This document shows positions 18,706 through 29,056 of a stretch of 64,000 nt of DNA, in pieces (position 1 is the first letter of the stretch; every line of letters begins with the position of its first letter). The DNA is from Thermococcus sp. (GTDB taxonomy: Archaea > Methanobacteriota_B > Thermococci > Thermococcales > Thermococcaceae), in assembly GCF_027052235.1 (NCBI RefSeq), contig NZ_JALUFF010000047.1, positions 50,521 to 114,520 of the forward strand. Reading direction: 5' to 3'. The notes beneath the pieces were generated by a model that did not search any database, had not been told where the DNA came from, and saw only the letters and a program-made list of their open reading frames with translations. Both the position numbers and the translations under genes were made by a program.

Positions 18706-19483
18706 GCTCCCTCTCGATTTCCTCCCTGACCTCGGCCTCTATCTCTCTCCTCAGGAGCTCTTCCTGCTCCTCATGCCTTCCGGAGGCTGCGTTGACGAGG
18801 GCCCTGTAGAGGGGTAGCATCTCCTCCAGATATTCCGGCCCCCACTGAACGCCAAGAAGGAACCCCTCGCTGGACTCTATCGCCTCGACGAGACCATCAA
18901 CTGCGAAGGCGACCGGTCTGAGCCCCTCTCCGACCCGTTTCACAGCCTGATGGTGGAAGCTGTTGACCCACGTCCACGCTTCGTTTGTGCTCTCCACGTT
19001 GAGAGTCTCTTTCAGTATGGAGTAGAGAATTGAATCGGCTTTTACGCGTATCGTGTGGAGTCTCTGCTCGGGCCTCACGGATTTTATGTCCCAGTCGTGC
19101 TTTATCGCCTTCGGGATTTCATAGACGTCCTGGTAGAGGGTTCCGCCGAGGGCGACGTTTATGACGTGCATCCCCCTTCCGATGCCCATTACCGGTGTTC
19201 CCCTCTCTACAGCCTTCTTGACGAGCTCTATCTCAAACTCGTCCCGGGCAACGTCAACTTCTCTAAGCTTTGGAGACGGGTCGCTACCGTAGAAGCGCGG
19301 GTGCACGTCTGGCCCCTCTATGAGAAGCACTCCGTCGGCAACCTCTAGGAGATCCTCCGGGTCGGTTTCCACAGAGAACACCGCTGGCAGACCTCCGGCC
19401 TTTGAGACCATTAACAGGTGCTCACGCGGTGCCGAGACGCACCCTTCTTTAAAAGAGCCTATGAGGGCTATCAGGGGCTTCAT
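18632..19483 (-). CDS. Class I glutamine amidotransferase homologue lacking catalytic Cys and His (PuuD/peptidase C26-like)
   Basis: This 283-aa protein has the gamma-Glu-GABA hydrolase fold, with LIEGPDVHPRFYG, VMGIGRGMHVIN, GGTLYQDV, VNSFHHQAV and GVQWGPEYLE. In active members the nucleophile elbow reads GICRG and the second motif reads QWHPE. Here Gly102 replaces the Cys and Gly215 replaces the His, both read directly from the codons GGA and GGG. The enzyme is therefore unlikely to be an amidohydrolase. ATG 19483 follows GGTGGT. The C-terminal tail (from about residue 258) is encoded opposite the radical SAM gene. It lies 45 bp downstream of an aminotransferase gene. Confidence 0.85.
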   Translation of the reverse strand: MKPLIALIGSFKEGCVSAPREHLLMVSKAGGLPAVFSVETDPEDLLEVADGVLLIEGPDVHPRFYGSDPSPKLREVDVARDEFEIELVKKAVERGTPVMGIGRGMHVINVALGGTLYQDVYEIPKAIKHDWDIKSVRPEQRLHTIRVKADSILYSILKETLNVESTNEAWTWVNSFHHQAVKRVGEGLRPVAFAVDGLVEAIESSEGFLLGVQWGPEYLEEMLPLYRALVNAASGRHEEQEELLRREIEAEVREEIERELSGERGENHHSSETSGSPPDMSQT

Positions 19484-19527
19484 ACAACCACCGGGATGAA
19501 TGAGAAGAGAAAGTAAAAAAGCTTTTC

Positions 19528-20781
19528 TCAAGTCCGCGAGCGGATTTCCCCTTCTATTACCTCCGCGAGTCTCTTGACGCCTTCGCGTATCTTCTCCTCT
19601 GGCACGTAAGTGAAGTTGAGCCTAAGGGCGTTCTTGACCTCGCGGTGGGCGAAAAAGGCCTCACCCGGAACGTAGGCGACGCCCTTTGAGACGGCCTTTT
19701 CGAGCATCAGCTTGCTGTCTATCCCCTCCGGAAGCGTCACCCAGACGAACATTCCGCCGTCCGGTCTCGTCCACTCCACGCTCTCCGGCATGAACTCCTC
19801 AAGGGCCTCCAGCATAGCGTCGCGTCTTGGCCTGTAGAACTCGATTATCTCCGGTATGTGCCTGTCAAGGTGGCCCTCCTCGACGTACTTCCAAGCTATA
19901 GCCTGCCCGAGTGTGTTGGTGCACAGGTCAACGCTCTGCTTTGCTATCTCCATCTTCCTTATGAAGTGTGGATGGGCTGAAACCCAGCCGAGACGAAGGC
20001 CGGGGGCCAGTATCTTTGAAAACGTCCCGAGGTATATGACCCTCCCTTCGTCATCGAAGTGCTTTATCGGGGGTACTGGCTCGCCCGAATAGCGAAGCTC
20101 GCTGTAGGGATTGTCCTCAACGATTATGAAGTCGTATTCTCTGGCCAGTTCTATGAGCCTCTTCCTCCTCTCAAGGCTCATGGTTACGCCCATCGGGTTC
20201 TGGAAGGTTGAAACCGTGTAAACTAACTTAACGCGCTTGCCACTCCTCTTGAGCTCCTCAAGCTTCTCCTCCAGCATGTCGATTCTCATGCCATCGTGAT
20301 CCATGGGTATGCTGACGAACTCGGGGTCGTAGTACTTGAAGGCCTGAAGGGCGGCGAGGTAGGTCGGTGCTTCAACTATTACGACATCGCCGGGGTTTAT
20401 GAAGACCCTCCCGATTAGGTCGAGGGCCTGCTGACTTCCGGCGACCATCATTATCTCGACCTTGCTCATCGGAATACCGTAGCGTCTCTCCATCCACCTT
20501 GCGAGGGCCAGGCGGAGTGGCGTGAAGCCCTTTGTAGTGCCGTACTGCAGGGCTTTGTCTGCGTGGTTCGTCAGGACGTCTTCGGCTATCTTCTTGATGA
20601 TCTCAACGGGAAACGTTTCCGGTGCCGGTAAACCTCCTGCGAGGCTTATGACGTCGCTGGTCTCGACGAGCTTGAGAAGTTCCCTAATTTCAGATGCCTT
20701 CATCTGGAGAGCCTTCTCTGAGAAGAAGGACTCGAAGTTCAGTGGCTCCGAGGCGAGCTTCCTTTCGAGTTTTTTCCGCAT
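19528..20781 (-). CDS. PLP-dependent class I/II aminotransferase
   Basis: This is a 417-aa fold-type I aminotransferase of the LysN/aromatic/multi-substrate group that is common in Thermococcales. Visible are SLAGGLPAPETFP near the N-terminus, YGTTKGFTPLR, the PLP-binding EDNPYSELRY, and the Schiff-base lysine in GTFSKILAPGLRLGW. ATG 20781 follows GAGGTGG. The exact amino donor (2-aminoadipate, aromatic or branched-chain) cannot be fixed from sequence. Its neighbour is the inactive amidotransferase homologue. Confidence 0.9.
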   Translation of the reverse strand: MRKKLERKLASEPLNFESFFSEKALQMKASEIRELLKLVETSDVISLAGGLPAPETFPVEIIKKIAEDVLTNHADKALQYGTTKGFTPLRLALARWMERRYGIPMSKVEIMMVAGSQQALDLIGRVFINPGDVVIVEAPTYLAALQAFKYYDPEFVSIPMDHDGMRIDMLEEKLEELKRSGKRVKLVYTVSTFQNPMGVTMSLERRKRLIELAREYDFIIVEDNPYSELRYSGEPVPPIKHFDDEGRVIYLGTFSKILAPGLRLGWVSAHPHFIRKMEIAKQSVDLCTNTLGQAIAWKYVEEGHLDRHIPEIIEFYRPRRDAMLEALEEFMPESVEWTRPDGGMFVWVTLPEGIDSKLMLEKAVSKGVAYVPGEAFFAHREVKNALRLNFTYVPEEKIREGVKRLAEVIEGEIRSRT

Positions 20782-20816
20782 GACAACCACCTCAGTGAAC
20801 AGACCTGAACACGTAA

Positions 20817-21974
<1,158 letters not shown>

Positions 21975-22016
21975 GACCTTTTCTTTTTTTCACCGTTATG
22001 GTTTAAAACTCCGAAG

Positions 22017-22027
22017 CCTTTTATACC
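22017..22027 (+). promoter_or_regulatory. TATA box of the nop5-fibrillarin operon
   Basis: CCTTTTATACC lies 32 bp upstream of the nop5 ATG, and a GGGGTGA ribosome-binding site follows. A run of Ts at 21979-21990 just upstream is a likely terminator for the isomerase gene. Confidence 0.6.
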
Positions 22028-22058
22028 CCTTGGGACAAGGGCATAGGGGTGAACGCTC

Positions 22059-23348
22059 ATGAAAGCTTACCTTGCCGAAAACGTCAGGGGCATCTACGCC
22101 TTTGACGGTGAAGGAAACCTCATTGGCACCAAACCCTTCCCGGGAAGGCCCGAGGACAGCCTCGACAAACTCCTCAAGGGCCAACCCGTTGAGGAACTGC
22201 TCTCATTCCTAAACGAGCTGAAGGAAAAGGGCTACACTGAGTTCATCGTTGAGGATTCAGAGCTTGCCAGAAATCTCAAGGAGCTTGGCTACACTGTTAC
22301 GGCCGAGTTCCCGAACGTCGCTGGAGAAAAGCTCCGCTCGAATCCTGCCGAATTCCTCGGCGAGAAGTGGTTCGAGGAGTACTATTCAGTGGGAGTTGCC
22401 CTAACGAGGCTCCGCATACAGGAGCAGAGCGGGGCAAGGGACAAGATGATAATCCAGGCCATAGAAGCTTTAGACGATATTGACAAGGTCATCAACCTGC
22501 TCGTTTCAAGACTGAGGGAGTGGTACGGCCTCCACTTCCCTGAACTCGACGAAATCCTTCCAAAGCACCAGCAGTACGTCGCCTTCGTTAAGGAGATTGG
22601 GCCGAGGGAGAACATAACACGGGAGAAGCTTGAGGAGCTCGGCTTTCCGGGGGGCAAGATTGAGAAAATCCTCAAGGCCTCTGAAAAGTCAATGGGCGCT
22701 CCGCTCGGCAAGTTCGACAGCGAAATCATAATGAAGCTTGCAAGTGAGATAAGCGACCTCTACAAGCTGAGGGAGCAGATAGAGGACTACCTTGAGATGG
22801 CCATGGACGAAGTCGCTCCAAACCTCAAAGCCCTTGTCGGAGCAAAGCTCGCTGCGAGGTTGCTCAGCCTCGCCGGAGGTCTTAAAGAGCTCGCCATGAT
22901 GCCGGCATCGACTATACAGGTACTAGGTGCTGAGAAGGCCCTCTTCAGGCACTTAAGGACCGGTGCCAAGCCACCGAAGCACGGTGTCATCTTCCAGTAT
23001 CCGGCAATCAACCGCTCACCCTGGTGGCAGAGGGGTAAGATAGCCAGAGCCTTGGCCGGAAAGCTGGCCATAGCTGCCAGGGTTGACTACTTCTCGGGCG
23101 AATACATCGGTGAGGAACTCAAGAAGGAGCTTGAGCAGAGGATAGAGGAAATCAAGAGGAAGTACCCGAACCCGCCGAAGAGGAAGGCCAAGCCCGAGAA
23201 GAAGAAAAAGAAGGAGAAGTTCAAGGGCAAGGGCGGAAAGCACGAAAAGGGCAGGAAGTTCGAGAAGAAGGAGAAGGCTAAGGGCAAGAAGGAGAAAGGC
23301 AGGAAGGAGAAGAAGAAAAAGAAGAAGGCTAAAGGCGGAAAGAGGTGA
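22059..23348 (+). CDS. nop5: Nop5 (Nop56/58), core protein of C/D-box RNPs
   Basis: This is a 429-aa archaeal Nop56/Nop58 homologue. It bridges L7Ae-bound C/D-box sRNAs to fibrillarin for 2'-O-methylation of rRNA. There is an N-terminal fibrillarin-binding domain, a central coiled coil and the Nop domain. The Nop domain contains [42 protein letters not shown], given here by its ends. The last ~60 residues are a Lys-rich tail ([22 protein letters not shown]). It is followed with overlapping frames by fibrillarin. C/D-box sRNA candidates are described elsewhere in this window. Confidence 0.97.
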   Translation: MKAYLAENVRGIYAFDGEGNLIGTKPFPGRPEDSLDKLLKGQPVEELLSFLNELKEKGYTEFIVEDSELARNLKELGYTVTAEFPNVAGEKLRSNPAEFLGEKWFEEYYSVGVALTRLRIQEQSGARDKMIIQAIEALDDIDKVINLLVSRLREWYGLHFPELDEILPKHQQYVAFVKEIGPRENITREKLEELGFPGGKIEKILKASEKSMGAPLGKFDSEIIMKLASEISDLYKLREQIEDYLEMAMDEVAPNLKALVGAKLAARLLSLAGGLKELAMMPASTIQVLGAEKALFRHLRTGAKPPKHGVIFQYPAINRSPWWQRGKIARALAGKLAIAARVDYFSGEYIGEELKKELEQRIEEIKRKYPNPPKRKAKPEKKKKKEKFKGKGGKHEKGRKFEKKEKAKGKKEKGRKEKKKKKKAKGGKR

Positions 23349-23353
23349 GGGCA

Positions 23354-24034
23354 ATGAAGGTTAAAAAGCACAAGTTCCCGGGCGTTTACATCATCGTTGA
23401 GGATGACGGGAGCGAGAGGATAGCGACCAAGAACCTCGTTCCCGGGCAGAGGGTTTACGGTGAGAGAGTTATCAAGTTCGAGGGAGATGAATATAGGATA
23501 TGGAACCCGAGCAGGTCGAAGCTTGGCGCGGCAATCCTCAACGGCCTCAAGAACTTCCCGATTAAGCCCGGTTCAACGGTTCTATACCTCGGAATAGCGA
23601 GCGGAACGACAGCCTCACACGTCAGCGACATCGTCGGCTGGGAGGGCAAGATATTTGGCGTTGAGTTCTCGCCTCGCGTTCTCAGGGAGCTGGTTCCCAT
23701 CGTCGAGGAGAGGAGGAACATAGTTCCTATACTCGGCGACGCGACAAAGCCGGAAGGCTACCGCGCCCTCGTTCCGAAGGTGGATGTAATCTTCGAGGAC
23801 GTGGCTCAGCCAACGCAGGCGAAGATACTCATAGACAACGCAAAAGTATATCTCAAGAGCGGTGGCTACGGGATGATATCGGTCAAGAGCAGGAGCATAG
23901 ACGTGACTAAAGAGCCCGAGGAAGTATTTAAAGAGGTTGAGGAGGAGCTTTCCGAGTATTTCGAGGTCGTCGAGAGGCTTTCGCTTGAGCCCTACGAGAA
24001 GGACCACGCGTTGTTTGTTGTGAGGAAGCCTTGA
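23354..24034 (+). CDS. flpA: Fibrillarin, rRNA/tRNA 2'-O-methyltransferase
   Basis: This is the 226-aa catalytic subunit of the C/D-box RNP. It starts [21 protein letters not shown]. The SAM-binding motif follows ([20 protein letters not shown]), then the [12 protein letters not shown] and [13 protein letters not shown] segments typical of fibrillarin. The upstream GTG at 23345 lies in the ribosome-binding site, so ATG 23354 is chosen. The nop5 stop is at 23346-23348, so the two are co-transcribed. Confidence 0.97.
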   Translation: MKVKKHKFPGVYIIVEDDGSERIATKNLVPGQRVYGERVIKFEGDEYRIWNPSRSKLGAAILNGLKNFPIKPGSTVLYLGIASGTTASHVSDIVGWEGKIFGVEFSPRVLRELVPIVEERRNIVPILGDATKPEGYRALVPKVDVIFEDVAQPTQAKILIDNAKVYLKSGGYGMISVKSRSIDVTKEPEEVFKEVEEELSEYFEVVERLSLEPYEKDHALFVVRKP

Positions 24035-24089
24035 ATTTTCCACCTTTTATCGTTTATTGTCGAAAAACTCTTTCACTTTTACCGAAAGA

Positions 24090-24099
24090 CTTTTATAAG
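24090..24099 (+). promoter_or_regulatory. TATA box of the HMG-CoA synthase operon
   Basis: CTTTTATAAG lies about 55 bp upstream of the ATG, predicting transcription start near 24120. The ribosome-binding site AGGTGAT follows. Confidence 0.6.
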
Positions 24100-24150
24100 T
24101 CCCCCTGAAACCTTAGGCGAAGTTCAGTTCAAGTTTTCAGGTGATGCACG

Positions 24151-25203
24151 ATGGGAAAACTGTTGAGGCCAAACCGAGAAGTTGGCATAATCGGCTACGG
24201 CGCCTACGTTCCCATGTATAGAATCAAGGCTGAGGAGATAGGAAGGGTCTGGGGTACAACAAGCTTCCCGATACAGGAAAAATCCGTCCCGGGACTCGAC
24301 GAGGACACCATAACCATAGGAATTGAGGCAGCAAGAAACGCCCTCAAGAGGGCCGGAATTGACCCCAAGCTGATAAGGGCAATCTGGCTCGGAACCGAGA
24401 GCAAGCCCTACGCAGTAAAGCCCAGCGGAACGGTCATAGCCGAGGCCATAGGTGCTACCCCCGACTTAAACGCCGCCGACTTTGAGTTCGCCTGTAAGGC
24501 CGGAACCGAGGCAATCCAGGCCGCTATAGGATTTGTGGGCTCGGGCATGGCCGACTACGCTATGGCTATCGGAGCCGACACCTCCCAGGGGAGGCCCGGC
24601 GACCACCTTGAGTTCACCGCTTCAGCCGGAGGTGCCGCTTACATCCTCGCCCCCAAGAGCTCTGAGACGGTTGCATACTTCGAGGCGAGCTATTCCTACG
24701 TAACCGACACGCCCGACTTCTGGAGGAGGCAGCACGAGCACTACCCGAGGCACGGTAACAGGTTCACCGGCGAGCCTGCCTACTTCCACCAGATAATAAG
24801 CGCCGCCAAGACCCTCATGGAGGAGCTCGGCTACTCCCCGAGCGATTTCGACTACGCGGTCTTCCACCAGCCCAACGTCAAGTTCCCGCTTACAGTTGCC
24901 AAAATACTCGGAATCCCGAAGGAGAAGGTTCTCCCGGGACTGCTCAGCGGGATAATAGGCAACACCTACAGCGGGGCAACTTTGGTTGGTGTCTCCGCGG
25001 TTCTGGATATAGCGAAGCCCGGCGATAGAATTCTCTGGGTTTCATTCGGCTCCGGTGCCGGAAGCGACGCCTTCAGCGTTGTCGTCCAGGACGCGATAGA
25101 GGAGAAGCGCGATCTGGCTCCAAAGACGATGGACTATGTGAACAGGAAGAAGTACATAGACTACGCCCTCTACGCGAAGGCGAGGAGAAAGTACATCGTC
25201 TGA
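24151..25203 (+). CDS. Hydroxymethylglutaryl-CoA synthase (archaeal type)
   Basis: This enzyme condenses acetoacetyl-CoA with acetyl-CoA to HMG-CoA, the second step of the mevalonate route to archaeal isoprenoid lipids. The 350-aa protein has a thiolase-superfamily fold with the nucleophile Cys115 in [12 protein letters not shown] and a catalytic His in [11 protein letters not shown]. Length fits the archaeal family. It is followed directly by a thiolase and a DUF35 protein. In a methanogen these three products form one complex that channels the intermediate. Confidence 0.95.
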   Translation: MGKLLRPNREVGIIGYGAYVPMYRIKAEEIGRVWGTTSFPIQEKSVPGLDEDTITIGIEAARNALKRAGIDPKLIRAIWLGTESKPYAVKPSGTVIAEAIGATPDLNAADFEFACKAGTEAIQAAIGFVGSGMADYAMAIGADTSQGRPGDHLEFTASAGGAAYILAPKSSETVAYFEASYSYVTDTPDFWRRQHEHYPRHGNRFTGEPAYFHQIISAAKTLMEELGYSPSDFDYAVFHQPNVKFPLTVAKILGIPKEKVLPGLLSGIIGNTYSGATLVGVSAVLDIAKPGDRILWVSFGSGAGSDAFSVVVQDAIEEKRDLAPKTMDYVNRKKYIDYALYAKARRKYIV

Positions 25204-25213
25204 GGTGGTTGAA

Positions 25214-26380
25214 ATGGAGAAGCCCGTTATCATAGGTGCCGGAATGGTTCCCGTCGGCGAGCACTGGAGGCTCTCCCTTAGGGACATAGCCGTTGAAGCC
25301 CTTCTCAAGGCTATGGACGATGCCGGAATAGACAAGGTTGATTCGCTCTACGTCGGAAACATGGCCTCCGGTTCCTTCATCGAGCAGGAGAACCTTGGAG
25401 CTTTAATAGCGGACTGGGCCGGCCTTGGCAGTATCCCCGCCGTCAAGATTGAAGCAGCATGTGGTAGCGGTGGCGCAGCGGTTCAGGAGGGAGCGAAGGC
25501 CGTCACGGCAGGCCTTGAGGATGTAGTTGCAGTTGTCGGTGTTGAGAAGATGACCGATGCCTGGCCGACCGATGCGACGCGCTACCTCGGATATGCTGCG
25601 GACGCGGAGTACGAGCTCTTCCACGGGGCAAGTTTTGTCGCTTTAAACGCGCTCATCATGCGCCTTTACATGAAGACCTATGGCTACACCGAGGAAGACC
25701 TCGCTTACTTCTCGGTCAACGCCCACAGGAACGGGGCCAGAAACCCGTACGCGATGTTCAAGAAGGAGGTCAGCGTTGAGACCGTCCTTAAGAGTCCCTA
25801 CGTTGCGGACCCGATAAAGCTCTTTGACGCCGCACCGATGTGCGATGGAGCCGCGGCCGTTATAATAACCTCAAAGGAGAAAGCGAAGGAACTCGGCGTT
25901 CCGAAGGATAAGATGGTCGAGCTGGCCGGCTTCTGGAGGGCGATAGACACCATCAACCTCGCCAACAGGGAGGACTTCCTCACGCTCAAGGCGGCGAAGG
26001 TTGCCGCTGAAAAGGCCTACAAGATGGCGGGGGTAACCCCAAAGGACATAGACTTCTTCGAGGTTCACGACGCCTTTACTGTAATGGCGGCTTTAAGCTT
26101 GGAGGCCCTCGGCGTAGCGAAGAGGGGTGAGGGAGCCAAGCTGGCAAGGGAAGGACAGATAGCGATAGATGCCGACTACCCAATACAGACGATGGGCGGA
26201 CTTAAGAGCAGAGGACACCCTGTTGGAGCCACCGGCGTTTATCAGACGGTCGAGGCCGTCCTCCAGCTCCGCGGGGAGGCGCCTGAGGGTATCCAAGTGC
26301 CCGATGCCGAAATCGGCCTGACCCAGAACATAGGCGGAACCGGTTCGAACATAACGGTCAACATATTGAGGAGGGTCTGA
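25214..26380 (+). CDS. Acetyl-CoA acetyltransferase (thiolase) of the mevalonate pathway
   Basis: This is a 388-aa thiolase that makes acetoacetyl-CoA. The nucleophile is Cys83 in KIEAACGSGGAAV. The histidines lie in FFEVHDAFTVMAAL and in GHPVGATGVYQT. The C-terminal second cysteine of bacterial thiolases is absent (QNIGGTGSNITV), as is usual for archaeal, SCP2-like members. ATG 25214 follows GAGGTGG, while GTG 25205 lies within that site. It is part of the HMG-CoA synthase operon. Confidence 0.94.
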   Translation: MEKPVIIGAGMVPVGEHWRLSLRDIAVEALLKAMDDAGIDKVDSLYVGNMASGSFIEQENLGALIADWAGLGSIPAVKIEAACGSGGAAVQEGAKAVTAGLEDVVAVVGVEKMTDAWPTDATRYLGYAADAEYELFHGASFVALNALIMRLYMKTYGYTEEDLAYFSVNAHRNGARNPYAMFKKEVSVETVLKSPYVADPIKLFDAAPMCDGAAAVIITSKEKAKELGVPKDKMVELAGFWRAIDTINLANREDFLTLKAAKVAAEKAYKMAGVTPKDIDFFEVHDAFTVMAALSLEALGVAKRGEGAKLAREGQIAIDADYPIQTMGGLKSRGHPVGATGVYQTVEAVLQLRGEAPEGIQVPDAEIGLTQNIGGTGSNITVNILRRV

Positions 26381-26381
26381 A

Positions 26382-26786
26382 ATGGGGAAGCCGATGCAAG
26401 TTGCCAGGCACTGGAGGCACTTCCGTGAGAAGTACGCCCTGATCGGGGGCAAATGCGAGAACGGTCATGTTTTCTTCCCGAAGAGGCCCGTCTGCCCTGT
26501 TTGCGGAAGCAGGAACATCGAGGACTACCAGTTCAGCGGAAGGGGGAAGGTTTTAAGCTGGACGATAGTGAGGAACCCGCCGAGCGGGTTCGAGTACTAC
26601 AAGCCCTACCCCCTTGCTTTGGTTCAGCTTGAGGAGGGGCCGGTCGTCTTAGCACAGCTCACCGACGTCGAGCCTGACGAGATAGACTTCGGAATGGAAG
26701 TCGAGATGGTAACCAGAAAGGTCAGGGAGTTCGACGAGGACGGAATAATCCTCTACGCCTACAAGTTCAGGCCGGTTTTGAAGTGA
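26382..26786 (+). CDS. DUF35 Zn-ribbon/OB-fold protein bridging thiolase and HMG-CoA synthase
   Basis: This 134-aa protein has an N-terminal zinc ribbon (Cys at GGKCENGHV, then CPVCGS) and a C-terminal OB fold. In the methanogen complex a DUF35 protein holds acetoacetyl-CoA thiolase and HMG-CoA synthase together and offers a shared CoA-binding site. Gene order here (synthase, thiolase, DUF35 with 1-10 bp gaps) supports the same role. Confidence 0.9.
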   Translation: MGKPMQVARHWRHFREKYALIGGKCENGHVFFPKRPVCPVCGSRNIEDYQFSGRGKVLSWTIVRNPPSGFEYYKPYPLALVQLEEGPVVLAQLTDVEPDEIDFGMEVEMVTRKVREFDEDGIILYAYKFRPVLK

Positions 26787-26841
26787 GGCTCAGGCCTTTA
26801 CATTTTTCTTCCAAACTTTTAGTGGTGGAAAGATATAGGAT

Positions 26842-27003
26842 GTGAAGATTAAGGTTCCAGTTAGTGAGGAGGAACTCAGAAGGGTTCCAACCTGAGCGGA
26901 ACAATTCAATGTCTCGATAGTTGAGCTTGAGGAGACTGGCTTCGTCCCACTGGAAGTGGAGGTTGCGATAACCACCACTTCAAGCCCCGCGAAAACGTGC
27001 TAA
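26842..27003 (+). pseudogene. Small broken reading frame with one internal UGA
   Basis: Starting from GTG 26842 the frame reads VKIKVPVSEEELRRVPT, then a TGA at 26893-26895. It continues in the same frame with AEQFNVSIVELEETGFVPLE and more coding-like residues to TAA at 27001. The amino acid composition on both sides looks genuine (charged, with alternating strands). A GGTGG lies 15 bp upstream of the GTG. The simplest reading is a small protein gene inactivated by one nonsense change. I do not recognise the family. Sec decoding is not expected in Thermococcales. Confidence 0.4.
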
Positions 27004-27052
27004 TACTAAAGCGACGAGATGCTCCAAAATCAGGGGATGAAGGAACCCGGCC

Positions 27053-27346
27053 TCACGCCTTTTCTACCCTCATTCTGTCCCCGCTCTCGAACTCAAGCTC
27101 CAGTTTCCCACGCTCCATCTTGACCTTGACTCCATCGACAACGGCCTCTATCTTCCCTTCCTTGGCTTCAACTCCAAGCATCTCGGCAATCTCCTCAACG
27201 CTCTTCAGGGAACCGCTCATCGTGGTTTCGAGGGTCTCGCCACCGCTCTCAACCGTAACCTTGAGCTTTCCCTTTCCCTCCCTAATGAAGCTCTCCTCTT
27301 TCATGTCCTTCACCTTCTCGGGTGTCGCGGGCTGAATGCACGGCAT
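27053..27346 (-). CDS. Hypothetical protein
   Basis: This is a 97-aa protein starting MPCIQPATPEKVKDMKEESF. The middle is strand-rich (KLKVTVESGGETLETTMSG) and is followed by a helix (SLKSVEEIAEMLGVEAKEG) and two more strands. I do not recognise the family. ATG 27346 follows GGGTGATC; an earlier start at 27364 would overlap the acetyltransferase. It is probably co-transcribed with that gene, which ends 4 bp upstream. Confidence 0.7.
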   Translation of the reverse strand: MPCIQPATPEKVKDMKEESFIREGKGKLKVTVESGGETLETTMSGSLKSVEEIAEMLGVEAKEGKIEAVVDGVKVKMERGKLELEFESGDRMRVEKA

Positions 27347-27350
27347 ATGA

Positions 27351-27857
27351 TCACCCACTCTCAACTGTTTCCTTTTCTTTATCAGGTTTTTCCTTCACCA
27401 TTCGAACCCATATTCCGTGCTTCCCAACTGCCTTGAAGCCGTATTCCCTGTAAAAGCGCTTTGCCACCTCGTTCTTTTCCCCGACCCAGAGTTCTATCTT
27501 GTCGGTGTGCTTCTCAAGGTATTCGAGGCACTTTTCCATGAGCTTGTGGCCTATCCCGTGCCCCTGGAACTTCTTATCAACGGCGAACTCGTGGATTGCT
27601 CCGACTTTCCTGCCCTCGTACCTGCTGTACCAGTCGTTGTCGCAGACTATGAAGCCCACTATCTCGTCCCCAATCTTCGCGACAAAAAAGCCGTCCTTGG
27701 CCTTGCTCCAGCACCACCTGAGGTAGCGCTTCGCGTAGCTCTCCCCCTCGCCTCCGTATTCTCTCATGCCTTCGTAGGCGCTCATGTATATCCCTATCAG
27801 CCTTTCAAGGGTCTCCTGGTCGAGCTTTTCCAGCTTCTCTATTCTGACTTCCCTCAT
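27351..27857 (-). CDS. GNAT family N-acetyltransferase
   Basis: This is a 168-aa GCN5-related acetyltransferase. Motif A, the acetyl-CoA pyrophosphate loop, is visible as VDKKFQGHGIGHKLME (Q/RxxGxG/A pattern). It is followed by the beta-bulge ELWVGEKNEVAKRFYREYGF typical of the RimI group. The substrate is unknown. No ribosome-binding site precedes the ATG. The TATA-like GACTTTTTAAACC near 27878-27890 (minus strand) lies at the distance expected for a leaderless transcript. Confidence 0.88.
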   Translation of the reverse strand: MREVRIEKLEKLDQETLERLIGIYMSAYEGMREYGGEGESYAKRYLRWCWSKAKDGFFVAKIGDEIVGFIVCDNDWYSRYEGRKVGAIHEFAVDKKFQGHGIGHKLMEKCLEYLEKHTDKIELWVGEKNEVAKRFYREYGFKAVGKHGIWVRMVKEKPDKEKETVESG

Positions 27858-27929
27858 CGTGTTAGGGTCTTATCGAGGGGTTTAAAAAGTCTAACTCCGA
27901 GCCTCTGGTGGAATGAGAAGGTGATGGGA

Positions 27930-28469
27930 ATGGGAAAGGCCAAGCCTAAGTACTGCGAGATATGCGGTGCACCCATCAAAGGGCCCGGCCACAGAATAAG
28001 GATTGAGGGAGCCGAGGTTCTCGTCTGCGATAAGTGCTACGAGAAGTACGGAAAGAAGAAACCGGGAACCTTCAGCATAATGCCGACTGGCAGGGAACCG
28101 AGGAGAACCTCAAGGCCGAGCCAGAGGCCGAGGAGAGAGCTTAAACCAAGGCGCGAGAAACCCCTTTATACCGAGGAGATAGTGGAGGACTTCGCGGAGA
28201 GGGTTTACAGGGCCATACAGAGGAGCGGGAAGAGCTACGAGGAGCTCTCCCACGAGGTCGGACTGTCGGTCAACGACCTCCGCGCCATAGCCCACGGCTA
28301 CCGCGAGCCAACAATAAAAGAAGCCAGGAAGCTTGAGAAGTACTTCAGGATAACCCTCATCGAGCGCGTTGAGGAGGAGCTCGGGGAGAAGAAGGTCATC
28401 CCGAGGGACTACGAGCCGACTTTGGGGGATATAGCCAACATAAGGATCAAGAAGAGGAAGAAGAAGTGA
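27930..28469 (+). CDS. Multiprotein bridging factor 1 (MBF1)-type transcription factor
   Basis: This 179-aa protein has an N-terminal zinc ribbon (YCEICGAPIKG ... VCDKCYEKYG). A basic Pro/Arg-rich linker follows, then a C-terminal XRE-type helix-turn-helix from about residue 85 (IQRSGKSYEELSHEVGLSVNDLRAIAHG). This layout is that of archaeal MBF1. The longer frame from 27417 lies antisense to the GNAT gene and is not real. ATG 27930 follows AAGGTGATG. Confidence 0.92.
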   Translation: MGKAKPKYCEICGAPIKGPGHRIRIEGAEVLVCDKCYEKYGKKKPGTFSIMPTGREPRRTSRPSQRPRRELKPRREKPLYTEEIVEDFAERVYRAIQRSGKSYEELSHEVGLSVNDLRAIAHGYREPTIKEARKLEKYFRITLIERVEEELGEKKVIPRDYEPTLGDIANIRIKKRKKK

Positions 28470-28529
28470 ATTTTTACCCTGGCTAATTTTTTGTTAACGA
28501 AGGGGAACTTCTCATCAGGTAAGGGCATT

Positions 28530-28940
28530 TTAAAAAGGCTCGTTGTCCTCGCTCTTCTCCCTCTTCTTAACCTCCTCAGCCTTAGTCCTTTTCGGCGGGT
28601 GGAAACCGCGGAGCTTCTCGAAGGTTCCCCAGAGGCGCATGAGTTCCTCCCATACCTCGGTATCCGGCGGGATGACGAGGATGTGGGCCGGGGGATGGAT
28701 GTCCATAATTCTCCCTATCGCCTTCCTGGGTGGCAGGTCTATCTGGGCAACCACGTGGGCTTTAAATTTCTTCTTCGGCTTCTCACCGCTTATCTTCTCG
28801 AAGGCCCACTCCGAAAGTGCCGGTGGGATTATCCTCGGATCACCGCGAATCCTCATGCCACCGTAGCGGACGAGATCTGCCAAAGCCACGCTCGCCTTGT
28901 GGAAGTTGTCTGCCCTCACGAGCACTATCGTGTTTCTCAT
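28530..28940 (-). CDS. Conserved archaeal protein (DUF356-like)
   Basis: This is a 136-aa protein starting MRNTIVLVRADNFHKASVAL, with IDLPPRKAIGRIMDIHPPAHILVI in the middle (key residues DLPPRKA...HPPAH). It resembles the uncharacterised archaeal family DUF356. ATG 28940 follows GGTGAGACC; the longer frame to 29018 would run through its own TATA box (about 28967-28976). It is divergent from the DUF505 gene. Confidence 0.7.
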   Translation of the reverse strand: MRNTIVLVRADNFHKASVALADLVRYGGMRIRGDPRIIPPALSEWAFEKISGEKPKKKFKAHVVAQIDLPPRKAIGRIMDIHPPAHILVIPPDTEVWEELMRLWGTFEKLRGFHPPKRTKAEEVKKREKSEDNEPF

Positions 28941-29056
28941 GGTCTCACCGTAACCACTCGGCCGGCATGTTTTTAAACCTTCCCCGATTTTAGTTACCGA
29001 AATTTTTAAAAACGTCAAGTTTCTAAAATTGCTGGCTCAAGTTAGGGGGGATGAAA

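Noticed and set aside
26893..26895. UGA read as selenocysteine
   Set aside because: Thermococcales are not known to use selenocysteine, and I see no SECIS-like hairpin; a nonsense mutation is simpler.
27417..27929. N-terminal extension of the MBF1 gene
   Set aside because: This part is antisense to the GNAT gene and precedes the TATA box and ribosome-binding site of MBF1.
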